A stretch of 64,000 nt of DNA, from NCBI GenBank assembly GCA_903921455.1, contig CAIXPZ010000076.1, positions 1-64,000 on the forward strand, written 5' to 3'. The notes under the pieces are model-generated. The model made no database searches and was not told where the DNA came from. It saw only the letters and a program-made list of their open reading frames with translations. The position numbers and the translations under genes are program-made. Shown one piece after another: positions 53,476 to 62,102 of the stretch; position 1 is the stretch's first letter, and the number at the start of each line of letters is the position of its first letter. The stretch is from an uncultured Verrucomicrobia subdivision 3 bacterium. GTDB lineage: Bacteria; Verrucomicrobiota; Verrucomicrobiae; Limisphaerales; UBA11358.

Positions 53476-53931
53476 ATGTTCGACGACATCAACGACCTTT
53501 ATCAGCAGGTCATTCTTGATCACTGCAAGAAGCCGCGCAATTTCCATGAGATGCCGCAGTGCTCCTGCTCCGCGCAGGGGTTCAACCCGCTCTGCGGCGA
53601 TAATTTAAAGCTCTTTCTCACGCTCGACGGCGACATCATCAAAGACGCGAGCTTCGTCGGCTCCGGCTGCTGCATTTCCAAGGCGTCCGCCTCGTTGCTG
53701 ACGGAAAACGTCAAGGGCAAGACCCGCGCGGACGCGGAAAAGATGTTCGAACGCGTCCGCGAACTCGTCACCACCGGCAAGGCCGACGGCGATGTCGGCA
53801 AACTCGCGGTCTTTGCGGGGGTTTACAAATATCCCGCCCGCGTGAAGTGCGCCATCCTCGCGTGGCACGCGCTCATCGGCGCGCTCAAGGGCGAAGGCCA
53901 GCCCGTCAGCACCGAAAACGAGCAGACCTGA
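53476..53931 (+). CDS. sufU: SufU-type Fe-S/zinc sulfur-transfer protein
   Basis: A 151-aa protein of the IscU/SufU fold, with conserved cysteines in NPLCGDN, GSGCCISKASAS and RVKCAILAWHAL. The insertion between the second and third Cys is the SufU type. SufU accepts sulfur from SufS. The ATG follows the sufD stop by 2 nt. Confidence 0.93.
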   Translation: MFDDINDLYQQVILDHCKKPRNFHEMPQCSCSAQGFNPLCGDNLKLFLTLDGDIIKDASFVGSGCCISKASASLLTENVKGKTRADAEKMFERVRELVTTGKADGDVGKLAVFAGVYKYPARVKCAILAWHALIGALKGEGQPVSTENEQT

Positions 53932-53970
53932 TTTGATTTTGGCCGGCACAACAGCGAAGATGATTCTATT

Positions 53971-54522
53971 ATGAGTTCCGAAGCAAAGATCTTGACCCGC
54001 GACGTGGAAGCTTCCGTCGTGCCCATCGGCACGAAGGTCACGCTCCAGCAGGGTGAGACCGCCCATATCACGCAATCCCTCGGCGGCACTTACACCGTCG
54101 TCGTCAACGGCAACATGTTCCGCATCGAAGCCAAGGACGCCGACGCGCTCGGCCTCGAAGCGCCCGTGGCCGCCGCGCCCGTGGCCGCCACCGGCCCGGT
54201 GACGCAGGAACAATTGGAGAAAAAAGTCTGGGAAGCCCTGAAGACCTGCTACGACCCCGAGATTCCCGTCAACATCGTGGACCTCGGCCTGATTTACGAC
54301 TGCCACCTCACCCCCATCGGCGCGGACAACTTCAAGGCCGACGTGAAGATGACGCTGACCGCGCCCGGCTGCGGCATGGGGCCCGTCCTCGCGCAGGACG
54401 TGCAGAACAAACTGGTCTCCCTGGAGCCGATTGACGAGGCGAACGTCGAACTCGTCTGGGATCCGCCGTGGAACCAGAGCATGATGACCGAGGCGGCCAA
54501 GTTGCAACTGGGACTTTTATAA
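53971..54522 (+). CDS. sufT: SufT-like DUF59/MIP18 Fe-S assembly protein
   Basis: A 183-aa protein. The N-terminal part (about 1-68) resembles the SufT extension, which is followed by an Ala/Pro linker and a MIP18 (DUF59) domain with VWEALKTCYDPEIPVNIVDLGLIYDC and TLTAPGCGMGPVLAQDV. SufT acts in maturation of Fe-S proteins and usually resides in suf operons, as here. Also ends DPPWNQSMMTEAAK, a typical signature. Confidence 0.92.
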   Translation: MSSEAKILTRDVEASVVPIGTKVTLQQGETAHITQSLGGTYTVVVNGNMFRIEAKDADALGLEAPVAAAPVAATGPVTQEQLEKKVWEALKTCYDPEIPVNIVDLGLIYDCHLTPIGADNFKADVKMTLTAPGCGMGPVLAQDVQNKLVSLEPIDEANVELVWDPPWNQSMMTEAAKLQLGLL

Positions 54523-54602
54523 TCCGCCGATTTCGCCGATTAACTCAGATGAGTTCTTGTTTTTAATCTGCGTCCGTCTGCGTAATCTGCGGAAAAACTC
54601 CG

Positions 54603-55835
54603 ATGAATAATACTGTTGATTGGTCCGCGCTGCGGCAGGATTTCCCGATCCTCCACCAGAATGTCCACGGCAAACCGCTGGTGTATCTCGACAATGCCGC
54701 GACCTCGCAGAAGCCCCGCAGCGTGATTGACGCGCTCGTCCATTATTACGAGCACGACAACGCGAACGTCCACCGCGGCATCCATGAATTGAGCAACCGC
54801 TCCACGATCGCCTTCGAAGCCGCCCGGACCCGCGCCGCGAAATTCATCAATGCCCGGTCCGCCGACGAGATCATCTTCACGCGCGGCACGACCGAGGGCA
54901 TCAACCTCGTGGCCGCCACCTGGGGTGCCAAGAATTTGAAGGCCGGCGACGTGATCCTGCTCACCGAACTCGAGCATCACAGCAATCTCGTCCCGTGGCA
55001 GATGCTCGCCCAGCGCACCGGCGCGAAGATCGCCTACCTTCCCGTCACCGGCGACGAAGGCATTCTCGATTTAAGCAATCTGGATGCGCTCCTCAGCTCG
55101 TCGGTGAAAATACTTTCGCTGGTGCACATCTCGAACTCCATGGGCACCGTCAATCCCGTGGAGGAACTCTGCGCCCGCGCGCGGCAACGCGGCATTGTCA
55201 CGCTGGTGGACGGCGCGCAAAGCGCGGGGCACCTGCCCGTTGACGTGCAGGCCATCGGCTGCGACTTCTTTGCCTTCTCCGGTCACAAGATTTGCGGGCC
55301 GACCGGCATCGGTGTGCTCTGGGGCCGGCAGGAAATCCTCGACGCCATGCCCCCCTATCAAGGCGGCGGCGAAATGATCTTGTCCGTCGGCTATCAAAAG
55401 ACGGAATACAAACACGCCCCGCACCGCTTCGAAGCGGGCACGCCCGACATCTCCGGGCCCATCGGCTTGCACGCGGCGATGGATTACCTCGACGCCATCG
55501 GCCGCGCCAATATCTGGCGGCACGACCAGGAACTCGCGCAGTATGCGGTGGAAAAACTCAGTTCCTTGAAGAACATCCGGCTGTTCGGCCCCAGGACCAA
55601 CCGCGCCGGCCTGGTCAGCTTTCTGCTCAAGGACGTCCATGCGCACGATGTCGTGACGCTCGCCGATCAAGGCGGCGTGGCCTTGCGGGGCGGCCATCAT
55701 TGCACGCAGCCTTTGATGCACAAACTCGGGGTGGAATCCACCGCCCGGGCGAGCTTCTATTTTTACAACACGAACAGCGAAGTGGACGCCTTCATCGAAG
55801 TCATCAAAGAGATTCAGAAGTTCTTCGCCGCGTAA
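54603..55835 (+). CDS. sufS: Cysteine desulfurase SufS
   Basis: A 410-aa PLP enzyme that takes sulfur from cysteine. Visible are NVHRGIHELSNRST near the N-terminus, the PLP-binding Lys in FSGHKICGP (Lys 229), and the catalytic Cys in RGGHHCTQP (Cys 367), the SufS-type loop without insertions. It ends the sufD-U-T-S group, 80 nt after sufT; the gap carries a partial copy of the CTGCGTCCGTCTGCG-type palindrome seen elsewhere in this window. Confidence 0.96.
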   Translation: MNNTVDWSALRQDFPILHQNVHGKPLVYLDNAATSQKPRSVIDALVHYYEHDNANVHRGIHELSNRSTIAFEAARTRAAKFINARSADEIIFTRGTTEGINLVAATWGAKNLKAGDVILLTELEHHSNLVPWQMLAQRTGAKIAYLPVTGDEGILDLSNLDALLSSSVKILSLVHISNSMGTVNPVEELCARARQRGIVTLVDGAQSAGHLPVDVQAIGCDFFAFSGHKICGPTGIGVLWGRQEILDAMPPYQGGGEMILSVGYQKTEYKHAPHRFEAGTPDISGPIGLHAAMDYLDAIGRANIWRHDQELAQYAVEKLSSLKNIRLFGPRTNRAGLVSFLLKDVHAHDVVTLADQGGVALRGGHHCTQPLMHKLGVESTARASFYFYNTNSEVDAFIEVIKEIQKFFAA

Positions 55836-55860
55836 GTTCACGGCGGCGGCAACGCCGAAC

Positions 55861-56475
55861 TTAAATCGCGCGGCACGTAATCATGTCGCTCCATTCGCTA
55901 AAATCGTGGAGGCCGCCCGCCGCCCGCACGCGGAGGTAATATAACTTGCCGGGCACGAGGTTTTTCACCAGCGCCTTGCGCGTCCGGGTGGAGGTGCCGG
56001 CGGCAAACCAGTTCACCCCGTCCTCGCTGGCCTCAAATTCATAATATCGGGCGTTGCGCACCCCCTTGAACGTCAGCCGGAGCGTCGTGGTCTCCGCGTA
56101 GGCATGGGAAAGGATGCTCGGCACGTCCAGCGCGGTGCGCACATGCGTCGTGCGCATCAGCGAGAAGCCGGTGGAGAGCATCACGGCGCCATTCTGGCCG
56201 CCCTGGTCCTCGGTATGTTTGGCCAGCAGACGCAAGGCGAGCAGCAACTCGTGGCGCGCGGCGCGTTTGGCGAGCGTGGCCAACGGGCCCCCGCTTATTC
56301 GCGCGGCCAAGGCACTGCGATACGTATCATGCAAGGCGGTCAGGGCGGCAGGGCTGACCGGTGGATTCGGAAAAGCGGGATTATTCGTGAAACCGTCGGC
56401 GATACTCAGGGCAAAGGGAGCCAGAGGCGCATCCCGCATGCGCCGAAAACTTAAGCTGATCCGCAATGGTCTCAT
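55861..56475 (-). CDS. Helical-domain plus fibronectin type III protein (copy B, downstream of tract 3)
   Basis: A 204-aa paralogue of the 33-kb FN3 protein, equal in length and domain order. Helical half: NPAFPNPPVSPAALTALHDT, HELLLALRLLAKHTEDQ, then NGAVMLSTGFSLMR. FN3 half: LRLTFKGVRNARYYEFEAS and LVPGKLYYLRVRAAG, FSEWSDM. Both start with the IRVSLSFRR / LRISLSFRR motif. The start at ATG 56475 aligns exactly with copy A. It lies 130 bp downstream of tract 3. No signal peptide is evident. Function unknown. Confidence 0.75.
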   Translation of the reverse strand: MRPLRISLSFRRMRDAPLAPFALSIADGFTNNPAFPNPPVSPAALTALHDTYRSALAARISGGPLATLAKRAARHELLLALRLLAKHTEDQGGQNGAVMLSTGFSLMRTTHVRTALDVPSILSHAYAETTTLRLTFKGVRNARYYEFEASEDGVNWFAAGTSTRTRKALVKNLVPGKLYYLRVRAAGGLHDFSEWSDMITCRAI

Positions 56476-56538
56476 GATGCTGCCTTTCTGACCGGCGCGG
56501 CTGCCCAATGCCGCCGCCGCCCGGTGCTTGGATACCTT

Positions 56539-56886
56539 TTATCGGCTCAATTCTTTTTCTATCTGCTCACCTTTTGCCCCGCGTTGCGAGTCTAAAACAC
56601 AACTTCGGCTAGTTTTTAGGTTTATTTCTGCAAAAAAGTAATTTTGCTGCAAAGCCTTGGCTTCAAGCTTTGCGGCTTTGTCATTTGGCTGCACAACATT
56701 ATACCATAACCGCAGAACATTGCTTTTATACTCTAAAGCATTGAGGCGATGCTGTTCGTCATCATCATCATGTCGCAAAACTTTAATGTTTTGCTCTGGG
56801 ACAACATGGTTTTGCTTTGGAACTAAGCATTGATGTCCTGCAGCTTTAGCCTGATGCCGCAAAGCTTTACGCTCAATCGAATCCAA
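56539..56886 (-). CDS. Possible heptad-repeat protein encoded by tract 3
   Basis: A 115-aa ORF whose codons follow the 21-nt period throughout, giving heptads such as ERKALRH, QAKAAGH, KSNVLRL, NDKAAKL, EAKALQQ. A short Asp-rich stretch (RHDDDDEQH) interrupts. The start would be a TTG with a weak AGGA site. Composition is AT-rich compared with flanking genes. As with tract 2 it could be a genuine coiled-coil protein or a chance open frame in a periodic DNA tract. Confidence 0.4.
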   Translation of the reverse strand: MDSIERKALRHQAKAAGHQCLVPKQNHVVPEQNIKVLRHDDDDEQHRLNALEYKSNVLRLWYNVVQPNDKAAKLEAKALQQNYFFAEINLKTSRSCVLDSQRGAKGEQIEKELSR

Positions 56887-56940
56887 TAAATCCTGAAATC
56901 ATTCGAATAAATGCCATAAATCGTCAATAAAATGGCTGAT
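56605..56940. repeat. 21-bp degenerate tandem repeat tract 3 (16 units)
   Basis: About sixteen consecutive 21-nt units; most follow ctgcaaagcatt-N6-ttg, for example ctgcaaagccttggcttcaag and ccgcagaacattgcttttata. The layout (ct... gcaa/gcat ... ttg) resembles the proximal half of tract 2, but the sequence is clearly AT-richer. The last two or three units at the 56900-56940 end are weak. Confidence 0.85.
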
Positions 56941-57226
56941 TTACGCAAGTTACCCCTGCTCTGCCCAGGGAATTTCCGCCATTTGGCATTGGCCACGCGG
57001 CATGGATGAGTTTTGACGCTGGGTTGAGGATTTTCGCGACAGATCAGCGTGTGTTCAGAGCGGCATCGGCGGTCAACAAAACGTTGAAATGGAATTAACG
57101 CCGGTTCTTTGGCGTGCTTATCGCCGCAGCGGCCTTTCTCACGGCAAGCCATCGCCAGAATGGGGTATAGACGCCAACAGACTGGTAGGATAATTTGAAC
57201 TCAAACCTAGATTCAACTGCAACGAT
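56941..57226. other. Intergenic region between tract 3 and pseudopilin gene
   Basis: No gene recognised. It should contain the promoter of the plus-strand pseudopilin-like gene, but no -35/-10 pair is convincing. Confidence 0.5.
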
Positions 57227-58057
57227 ATGAATTCGCAACCTGTTTCCTCCCCTTCCGCGCGCCGGAATGGTTTCACCCTGATTGAATTGCTCGTGGTCAT
57301 CGCCATCATCGCGATTCTCGCGGCCATGCTGTTGCCCGCCCTGTCCGCCGCCAAGAAGAAGGCGCAGCAATCCATGTGCATCAACAACGTCAAGCAATTG
57401 GGTCTGGGCATGCTTATCTATTTAGGGGACAGCACCGACGTCTATGCGGGCGCGGCCTCGGCCAACACGTATGGTCCGCATCTGGAAGACTGGATCTACT
57501 GGCGCGGCGGGGCTTTCACGCCGACGGTCAACGGCATTTTGATGACGTTGGACAAAAGTCCGCTCATCAAGCTGCTCGGCACCGGCACCTCCACGAATAT
57601 TTTCCGCTGCCCGATGGACAAGGACGATGCCGACCGCACCAAGTATGCCCAAGCGGGGGACGGTCCGTATAATTACAGCTATGAATTCACCAGCTACAAC
57701 ATCAACAACGGGCAGAATCTGGGCTTCACCACCATCATTGACCTGACCGGGAAAGCGTATCAGTTCAAATCCACGCAAGTGGTCAATCCCACCGGCAAGA
57801 TGATGTGCGTGGAACCCGTGGCTTCGGCCAACATAAACGATGCTCCGGCCATTGATTTGCCGCCGGTGAAAGCAACCCCCTGGGTGGCTCAATGCGGGCG
57901 CTGGCAGCCGTTCAACGCTTCTCCCTATACGACGCCCATCAACTATTTGACCATCCGCCACAGCAAGAAAAGCGATGCCGTGTTTGCCGACGGCCATGTC
58001 GAGGCGGTCGGGCAGGACAAGGCCACGGACCAACAATATTCCAATCCGCTCTACTGA
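57227..58057 (+). CDS. Pseudopilin-like secreted protein with H-x9-DG motif
   Basis: A 276-aa protein with prepilin motif [20 protein letters not shown] (residues about 15-34), then [27 protein letters not shown], the standard Verrucomicrobia pseudopilin form. The C-terminal [18 protein letters not shown] fits H-x9-DG. Anchored by its N-terminal helix after prepilin peptidase cleavage. Such proteins are highly multicopy in these bacteria; specific role unknown. It converges on ychF with only 3 nt between the genes. Confidence 0.85.
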   Translation: MNSQPVSSPSARRNGFTLIELLVVIAIIAILAAMLLPALSAAKKKAQQSMCINNVKQLGLGMLIYLGDSTDVYAGAASANTYGPHLEDWIYWRGGAFTPTVNGILMTLDKSPLIKLLGTGTSTNIFRCPMDKDDADRTKYAQAGDGPYNYSYEFTSYNINNGQNLGFTTIIDLTGKAYQFKSTQVVNPTGKMMCVEPVASANINDAPAIDLPPVKATPWVAQCGRWQPFNASPYTTPINYLTIRHSKKSDAVFADGHVEAVGQDKATDQQYSNPLY

Positions 58058-58060
58058 TGG

Positions 58061-59164
58061 CTAGACATTGAACTTGAACAATAGCACGTCGCCGTCTTTC
58101 ACGACGTATTCCTTGCCTTCCATGCGGTAGAGACCTTTCTCCCGCGCGGCGGCAACGGAGCCCAGTTTAACCAAATCATCATAGCCCACGGTCTCGGCCT
58201 TGATGAATCCGCGTTCGAAGTCGGAATGGATGACGCCGGCAGCCTTCGGCGCAGTGTCGCCATTGTGAATCGTCCAGGCCCTGACCTCTTTTTCGCCGGC
58301 GGTGAAGTAGGTGCGCAGGCCGAGGAGATGATACGTCGCCCGGATGAGCGCGCCCACGCCGGATTCGTTCACGCCCAGCTCCTTGAGAAACTCCTTCGCC
58401 TCGGCATCGGACAGATCAATCAAATCGCTCTCAATCTGCGCGCTGATGACGACGGCTTCGCAGGCGAAATGGTGCGCGGTGTATTCGCGAACCTTGAGGA
58501 CAAAGGGATTTTTGTCGGCGGTGGCCAGGTCGCTTTCCTTCACGTTGCAGGCGAAGATGGTCGGCTTGTCGGTCATGAGCCAGAACAGGCGGGAGACGGC
58601 CTTCTCCTCCGGGGTGAGCTCCAGCGTGAGCGCGGGCTTGCCGGCATTGAGGTGCGGCTCGATCTTCTTCAGCACGGCTTCCTGCGCCAGCGCTTCCTTG
58701 TCGCCGCGCTTGGCGTCCTTGGCAACGCTCGCGAGGCGCTTCTGCACGGCTTCGAGGTCGGACAGGACGAGTTCGGTGGTGATGACTTCGATGTCGCGCA
58801 CGGGATCCACGGTGCCGGCGACGTGATGGATGTCGGCATCCTCAAAACAGCGGACGACCTGCACGATCGCATCGACTTCGCGGATGTGCGTGAGGAATTT
58901 GTTGCCCAGCCCTTCGCCCTGGGACGCGCCCTTGACGAGGCCGGCGATGTCCACGAATTCAACCGCGGCGGGAATGACGACGCCGGTCTTGGCAATCCTC
59001 TGGAGGACGTAAAGCCGCTCGTCTGGAACGGTGACGATGCCGACATTCGGGTCGATGGTGCAGAAGGGATAGTTCGCGGCCTCGGCTTTGCGCGTGCGCG
59101 TGACGGCGTTGAACAGGGTTGATTTGCCCACGTTGGGGAGTCCGACGATTCCAGCTTTAAGCAT
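58061..59164 (-). CDS. ychF: Redox-regulated ATPase YchF
   Basis: A 367-aa Obg-related P-loop protein that prefers ATP. G1 [15 protein letters not shown] begins at about residue 7; [22 protein letters not shown] is G3 with flanks; the YchF-specific TGS domain at the C-terminus contains [17 protein letters not shown] and [12 protein letters not shown]. It associates with ribosomes. Last gene of the psd-pssA-lysE-ychF run. Confidence 0.96.
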   Translation of the reverse strand: MLKAGIVGLPNVGKSTLFNAVTRTRKAEAANYPFCTIDPNVGIVTVPDERLYVLQRIAKTGVVIPAAVEFVDIAGLVKGASQGEGLGNKFLTHIREVDAIVQVVRCFEDADIHHVAGTVDPVRDIEVITTELVLSDLEAVQKRLASVAKDAKRGDKEALAQEAVLKKIEPHLNAGKPALTLELTPEEKAVSRLFWLMTDKPTIFACNVKESDLATADKNPFVLKVREYTAHHFACEAVVISAQIESDLIDLSDAEAKEFLKELGVNESGVGALIRATYHLLGLRTYFTAGEKEVRAWTIHNGDTAPKAAGVIHSDFERGFIKAETVGYDDLVKLGSVAAAREKGLYRMEGKEYVVKDGDVLLFKFNV

Positions 59165-59170
59165 AATAAA

Positions 59171-59914
59171 TTATTGGTTGGTCTGAACCGGCGCCGCGCC
59201 TTGTTGGACGGGGGGATGATGCCGGCTTTGTTTGGCGAGGTGATACGCGATGTTCGTGCCGTGGATCAGGCCGAAAATGATGAGGCAGATGCCGGAGAAA
59301 TGCTGCAGCCGCAGGAGGGTCTTCTCGCTGAAGCGCCCGTGCCCGCGCGACACGCCGAAACTCAGCGCCACAAACCAGGTGTTCGTGCCCAACGCCACGC
59401 CGCCGACGCACGCGGCCTTGGCGGCGAAGGAATCCGCATCCACCCATTCGCGGGCCATGAGGTTCGCCGCGAGCACAATCCAGAACAGCAGCACGCCGAG
59501 GTTGCCCATCACCCGGACAAAGCCGGTCATAAACGCGGAATGCGGGTGGAATTTCTGCTCGATGCGCGTCTCGAGCTTATCCGAGGCGGCATCGAGCTTG
59601 GTGGGGACGTTGATGGTCTTGGCCAGCAGGAATTTGAAACCGATGAACAGGATGAATACGAAGCTGAACACCTGCATGAACGCCTTGACGATGCCATGAT
59701 CCAACACGGCGGAAAAACCCGTGAAAGAAAACGCGCAGTAAATCGTCTCCATCGCCGACGCGCCGATACCGATGAGCAGCGCCCAGAGAAAGCCGCGCTG
59801 CGCGCCTTCATTGAGGATGGTGAGGTTGACCGGGCCGACGGGGATCGAGGAGAAGATCAGCCCGCAAAAAAAGCCCGCCAGCGCCGCCAGCAAAATGGGA
59901 TGCGACTCGGCCAT
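59171..59914 (-). CDS. LysE-family exporter
   Basis: A 247-aa membrane protein of the LysE/RhtB superfamily with six hydrophobic segments and the signature SSIPVGPVNLTILNEGAQRG near the N-terminus. Such proteins export amino acids or other small solutes. It starts at the base next to the pssA stop, so it is co-translated with the phospholipid genes, but the substrate cannot be inferred. Confidence 0.85.
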   Translation of the reverse strand: MAESHPILLAALAGFFCGLIFSSIPVGPVNLTILNEGAQRGFLWALLIGIGASAMETIYCAFSFTGFSAVLDHGIVKAFMQVFSFVFILFIGFKFLLAKTINVPTKLDAASDKLETRIEQKFHPHSAFMTGFVRVMGNLGVLLFWIVLAANLMAREWVDADSFAAKAACVGGVALGTNTWFVALSFGVSRGHGRFSEKTLLRLQHFSGICLIIFGLIHGTNIAYHLAKQSRHHPPVQQGAAPVQTNQ

Positions 59915-60784
59915 TTAGCTTCCCGCCTCCACCTCGTCCTCATCCTCCTCGATTTCCTTGCGCCAGGCGCGGGAAATATGCGGGCGGACAAAGCCGTATA
60001 CCAGATAGCCGGTGAAGAACAGCGGCAGGACATAATACAAAATCTTTTCGCGCAAGATGACCAGACAGCCGACGAACAGGGCCGCAATGACCACCTTCAG
60101 GAATGTCGTGGAGGAACGGATGCCCAGCGACTTGAAGCTCGGATACCGCACTTCGCTCACCATCATGGCCGAGAGAAACACCAGCACCACCGGCAGCAGA
60201 TAACCCCAGTGACCGAGATCCCGCTCCTTTTCATTCAGCTTGATGATGAACAATGTCAGCGACGCCACCAAGCCGGCGGCGGAGGGGATGGGAAAGCCGA
60301 GAAAATCCTTGCCCGCACCGGGTAGATTCATCGCCGAGAGACAATTGAATCGCGCCAAGCGGAAGGCGCCGCAGATGAGATAGATGGAGGCAATGAACCA
60401 GCCGAGTTCAGCATAATCATCGGGCAAGGCATTGTGCAGCACCACGCGGTGCACGAGGAACGCCGGGGCGACACCGAAGGAAATCAGGTCCGCCATCGAA
60501 TCGAACTCGCGGCCGAACGGGCTTTCGTGTCCGCCCATGCGCGCGACGCGGCCGTCAAACAAATCGAAGATGCACGCGAGCAGAATACAGGCGAGCGCGA
60601 ATTTGATGGGCATCCAATTGACGTGGCCGTCAATATTCGGCGTGAGATTGGCTTCGACAATCTGCGTCAGCGCCACGAAACCGCAGAACAGGTTGCCCGC
60701 CGTCAGGAGGTTCGGCAGGAAATAAATTTTCAGCTTCGTCGGTTCAGCCGAATTGCCGGGCGGAGTTGAAGGAATGGCAGCCAT
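59915..60784 (-). CDS. pssA: CDP-diacylglycerol-serine O-phosphatidyltransferase
   Basis: A 289-aa membrane enzyme that joins CDP-diacylglycerol and serine to phosphatidylserine. The CDP-alcohol phosphotransferase motif is complete: DLFDGRVARMGGHESPFGREFDSMADLISF (D-G-x2-A-R-x8-G-x3-D-x3-D). Its start is 3 nt after the psd stop; together they form the phosphatidylethanolamine pathway. Confidence 0.95.
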   Translation of the reverse strand: MAAIPSTPPGNSAEPTKLKIYFLPNLLTAGNLFCGFVALTQIVEANLTPNIDGHVNWMPIKFALACILLACIFDLFDGRVARMGGHESPFGREFDSMADLISFGVAPAFLVHRVVLHNALPDDYAELGWFIASIYLICGAFRLARFNCLSAMNLPGAGKDFLGFPIPSAAGLVASLTLFIIKLNEKERDLGHWGYLLPVVLVFLSAMMVSEVRYPSFKSLGIRSSTTFLKVVIAALFVGCLVILREKILYYVLPLFFTGYLVYGFVRPHISRAWRKEIEEDEDEVEAGS

Positions 60785-60787
60785 GAT

Positions 60788-61474
60788 TTATTCAAACGCG
60801 GCCAGCACAGTCAAGCCGCCGACCACCCGATCGCCGAGCTGGACCTTGACCTTCGCGTTTTTGGGCAGATAAACATCCACGCGCGAGCCGAACTGGATCA
60901 GACTGATACGCTCGCCGCGCAGGACGGGATCGTTCTGCGCCACAAAGGGCACGATGCGCCGCGCGATAAGACCGGCGATGAGGCGCAAGCCAACCTTGGT
61001 TTCGCGCGGGTCCACGGACTCGATGCCGATCAGGACATTCTCATTGAACTGTGCGCAGTCGGCGCGCATGGCATTAAGATACTGGCCGGGCTTGTGTTTG
61101 AAGAAAGCGATGCGGCCCGTGACCGGCGCGTTCTGGACATGCACGTCAAAGACCGAGAGGAAAATGGAGATGCGCTGGCATTCGCCGCCCATGAAGTCGG
61201 GTTCGGTGGTGATGTCAATCGTATCCACTTTGCCGTGGCCGGGCGCGATGACAAGGCCCGGCCCGGTGGGCGGCAGCGGGTCTGGATCGCGGAAGAAGTA
61301 AAACGTAAAGAGGACGAACAGCACCCACAAAACGCCGAGGGTCACGGCTTGGGTGACAATGAACGTGCCGATGTGCGCGGCCAGCCAGGCGACCACCAGC
61401 AGCAGCAACACGCCGGCGCCGGACAGGGCAATCAGTTTCATCGCGGCGGCGGAGGCTTTTCCAGAGTGTTTCAC
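60788..61474 (-). CDS. psd: Phosphatidylserine decarboxylase
   Basis: A 228-aa short-type (archaeal-like) decarboxylase. It has two N-terminal membrane segments (about residues 15-55), then APGHGKVDTID, FLSVFDVHVQNAP and the self-cleavage site QFGSRVDVYLP, where the Ser becomes the pyruvoyl group. It makes phosphatidylethanolamine. First gene of the four-gene run, with pssA immediately downstream. Confidence 0.95.
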   Translation of the reverse strand: MKHSGKASAAAMKLIALSGAGVLLLLVVAWLAAHIGTFIVTQAVTLGVLWVLFVLFTFYFFRDPDPLPPTGPGLVIAPGHGKVDTIDITTEPDFMGGECQRISIFLSVFDVHVQNAPVTGRIAFFKHKPGQYLNAMRADCAQFNENVLIGIESVDPRETKVGLRLIAGLIARRIVPFVAQNDPVLRGERISLIQFGSRVDVYLPKNAKVKVQLGDRVVGGLTVLAAFE

Positions 61475-61582
61475 CTGCCTAAAATAAAATTTTCCGGCGC
61501 CACTTGCAATTCACCATTTTCGGTGCAACTTGGTTCCCGTCGCAAAGAAAGGCGACGTGCACATCAAAATCAAAATAAAATT

Positions 61583-62026
61583 ATGTCACTCCATACACCT
61601 GACCTGACGAAATTCCCGCCGCGCAGCCCGCGCGTGCGGCTCGGCGGCTATGCCATTTTACCGCGCATGCTGGACAAGGGCCGCGCCACGCTGGCCGGCA
61701 AGAACGGCGAATATCACTATGCCTGCCCGCTCGACCAGCAGTTTCTGGAATTTGCCGGCATTGATCCGGAAGCGCTGAAGCAAGAATTGACCAAGAGCGA
61801 CACCGAAGTGCTCGCCTGGATCGAGGCGCACGCCAAACACAAGCGCACCGGGCCGGAAATCGCCACGTGGACGCAGTGGCAGGAAAACCGCGCACCGAAC
61901 AATCCCGACGGCCGCGACTATTTCAACGGCATCCATAAAGCCGTCGCTCCCGCGCGCACGGACATCTCAACGTGGTTCGACGTGCTGGACGCGGACGACT
62001 TTGCAAGCTACGGCGGCAAGGCATAA
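61583..62026 (+). CDS. DUF5069 family protein
   Basis: A 147-aa cytoplasmic protein that opens with DLTKFPPRSPRVRLGGYAIL and LDKGRATLAGKNGEYHYACP, the DUF5069 hallmarks; also TDISTWFDVLDADDFASYGG at the end. Known mainly from Verrucomicrobia, Planctomycetes and relatives; function unknown. The ATG at 61583 is chosen; the longer upstream frame is antisense to psd. Confidence 0.9.
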   Translation: MSLHTPDLTKFPPRSPRVRLGGYAILPRMLDKGRATLAGKNGEYHYACPLDQQFLEFAGIDPEALKQELTKSDTEVLAWIEAHAKHKRTGPEIATWTQWQENRAPNNPDGRDYFNGIHKAVAPARTDISTWFDVLDADDFASYGGKA

Positions 62027-62046
62027 AAACACATAGCCTAAAAATC

Positions 62047-62079
62047 AAAAGGCACGAAGCTTGAAGCTTCGTGCCTTTA
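62047..62079. terminator. Bidirectional hairpin terminator
   Basis: A perfect 14-bp stem (aaggcacgaagctt and its complement) around one G, flanked by A-run and T-run. It sits between the convergent DUF5069 and GreA-type genes and can end both. Confidence 0.88.
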
Positions 62080-62102
62080 CTATATCGATTAACTGAACTC
62101 GG

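Noticed and set aside
56823..57152. Minus-strand frame of 109 aa before tract 3
   Set aside because: No start signal or similarity; partly repeat tract.
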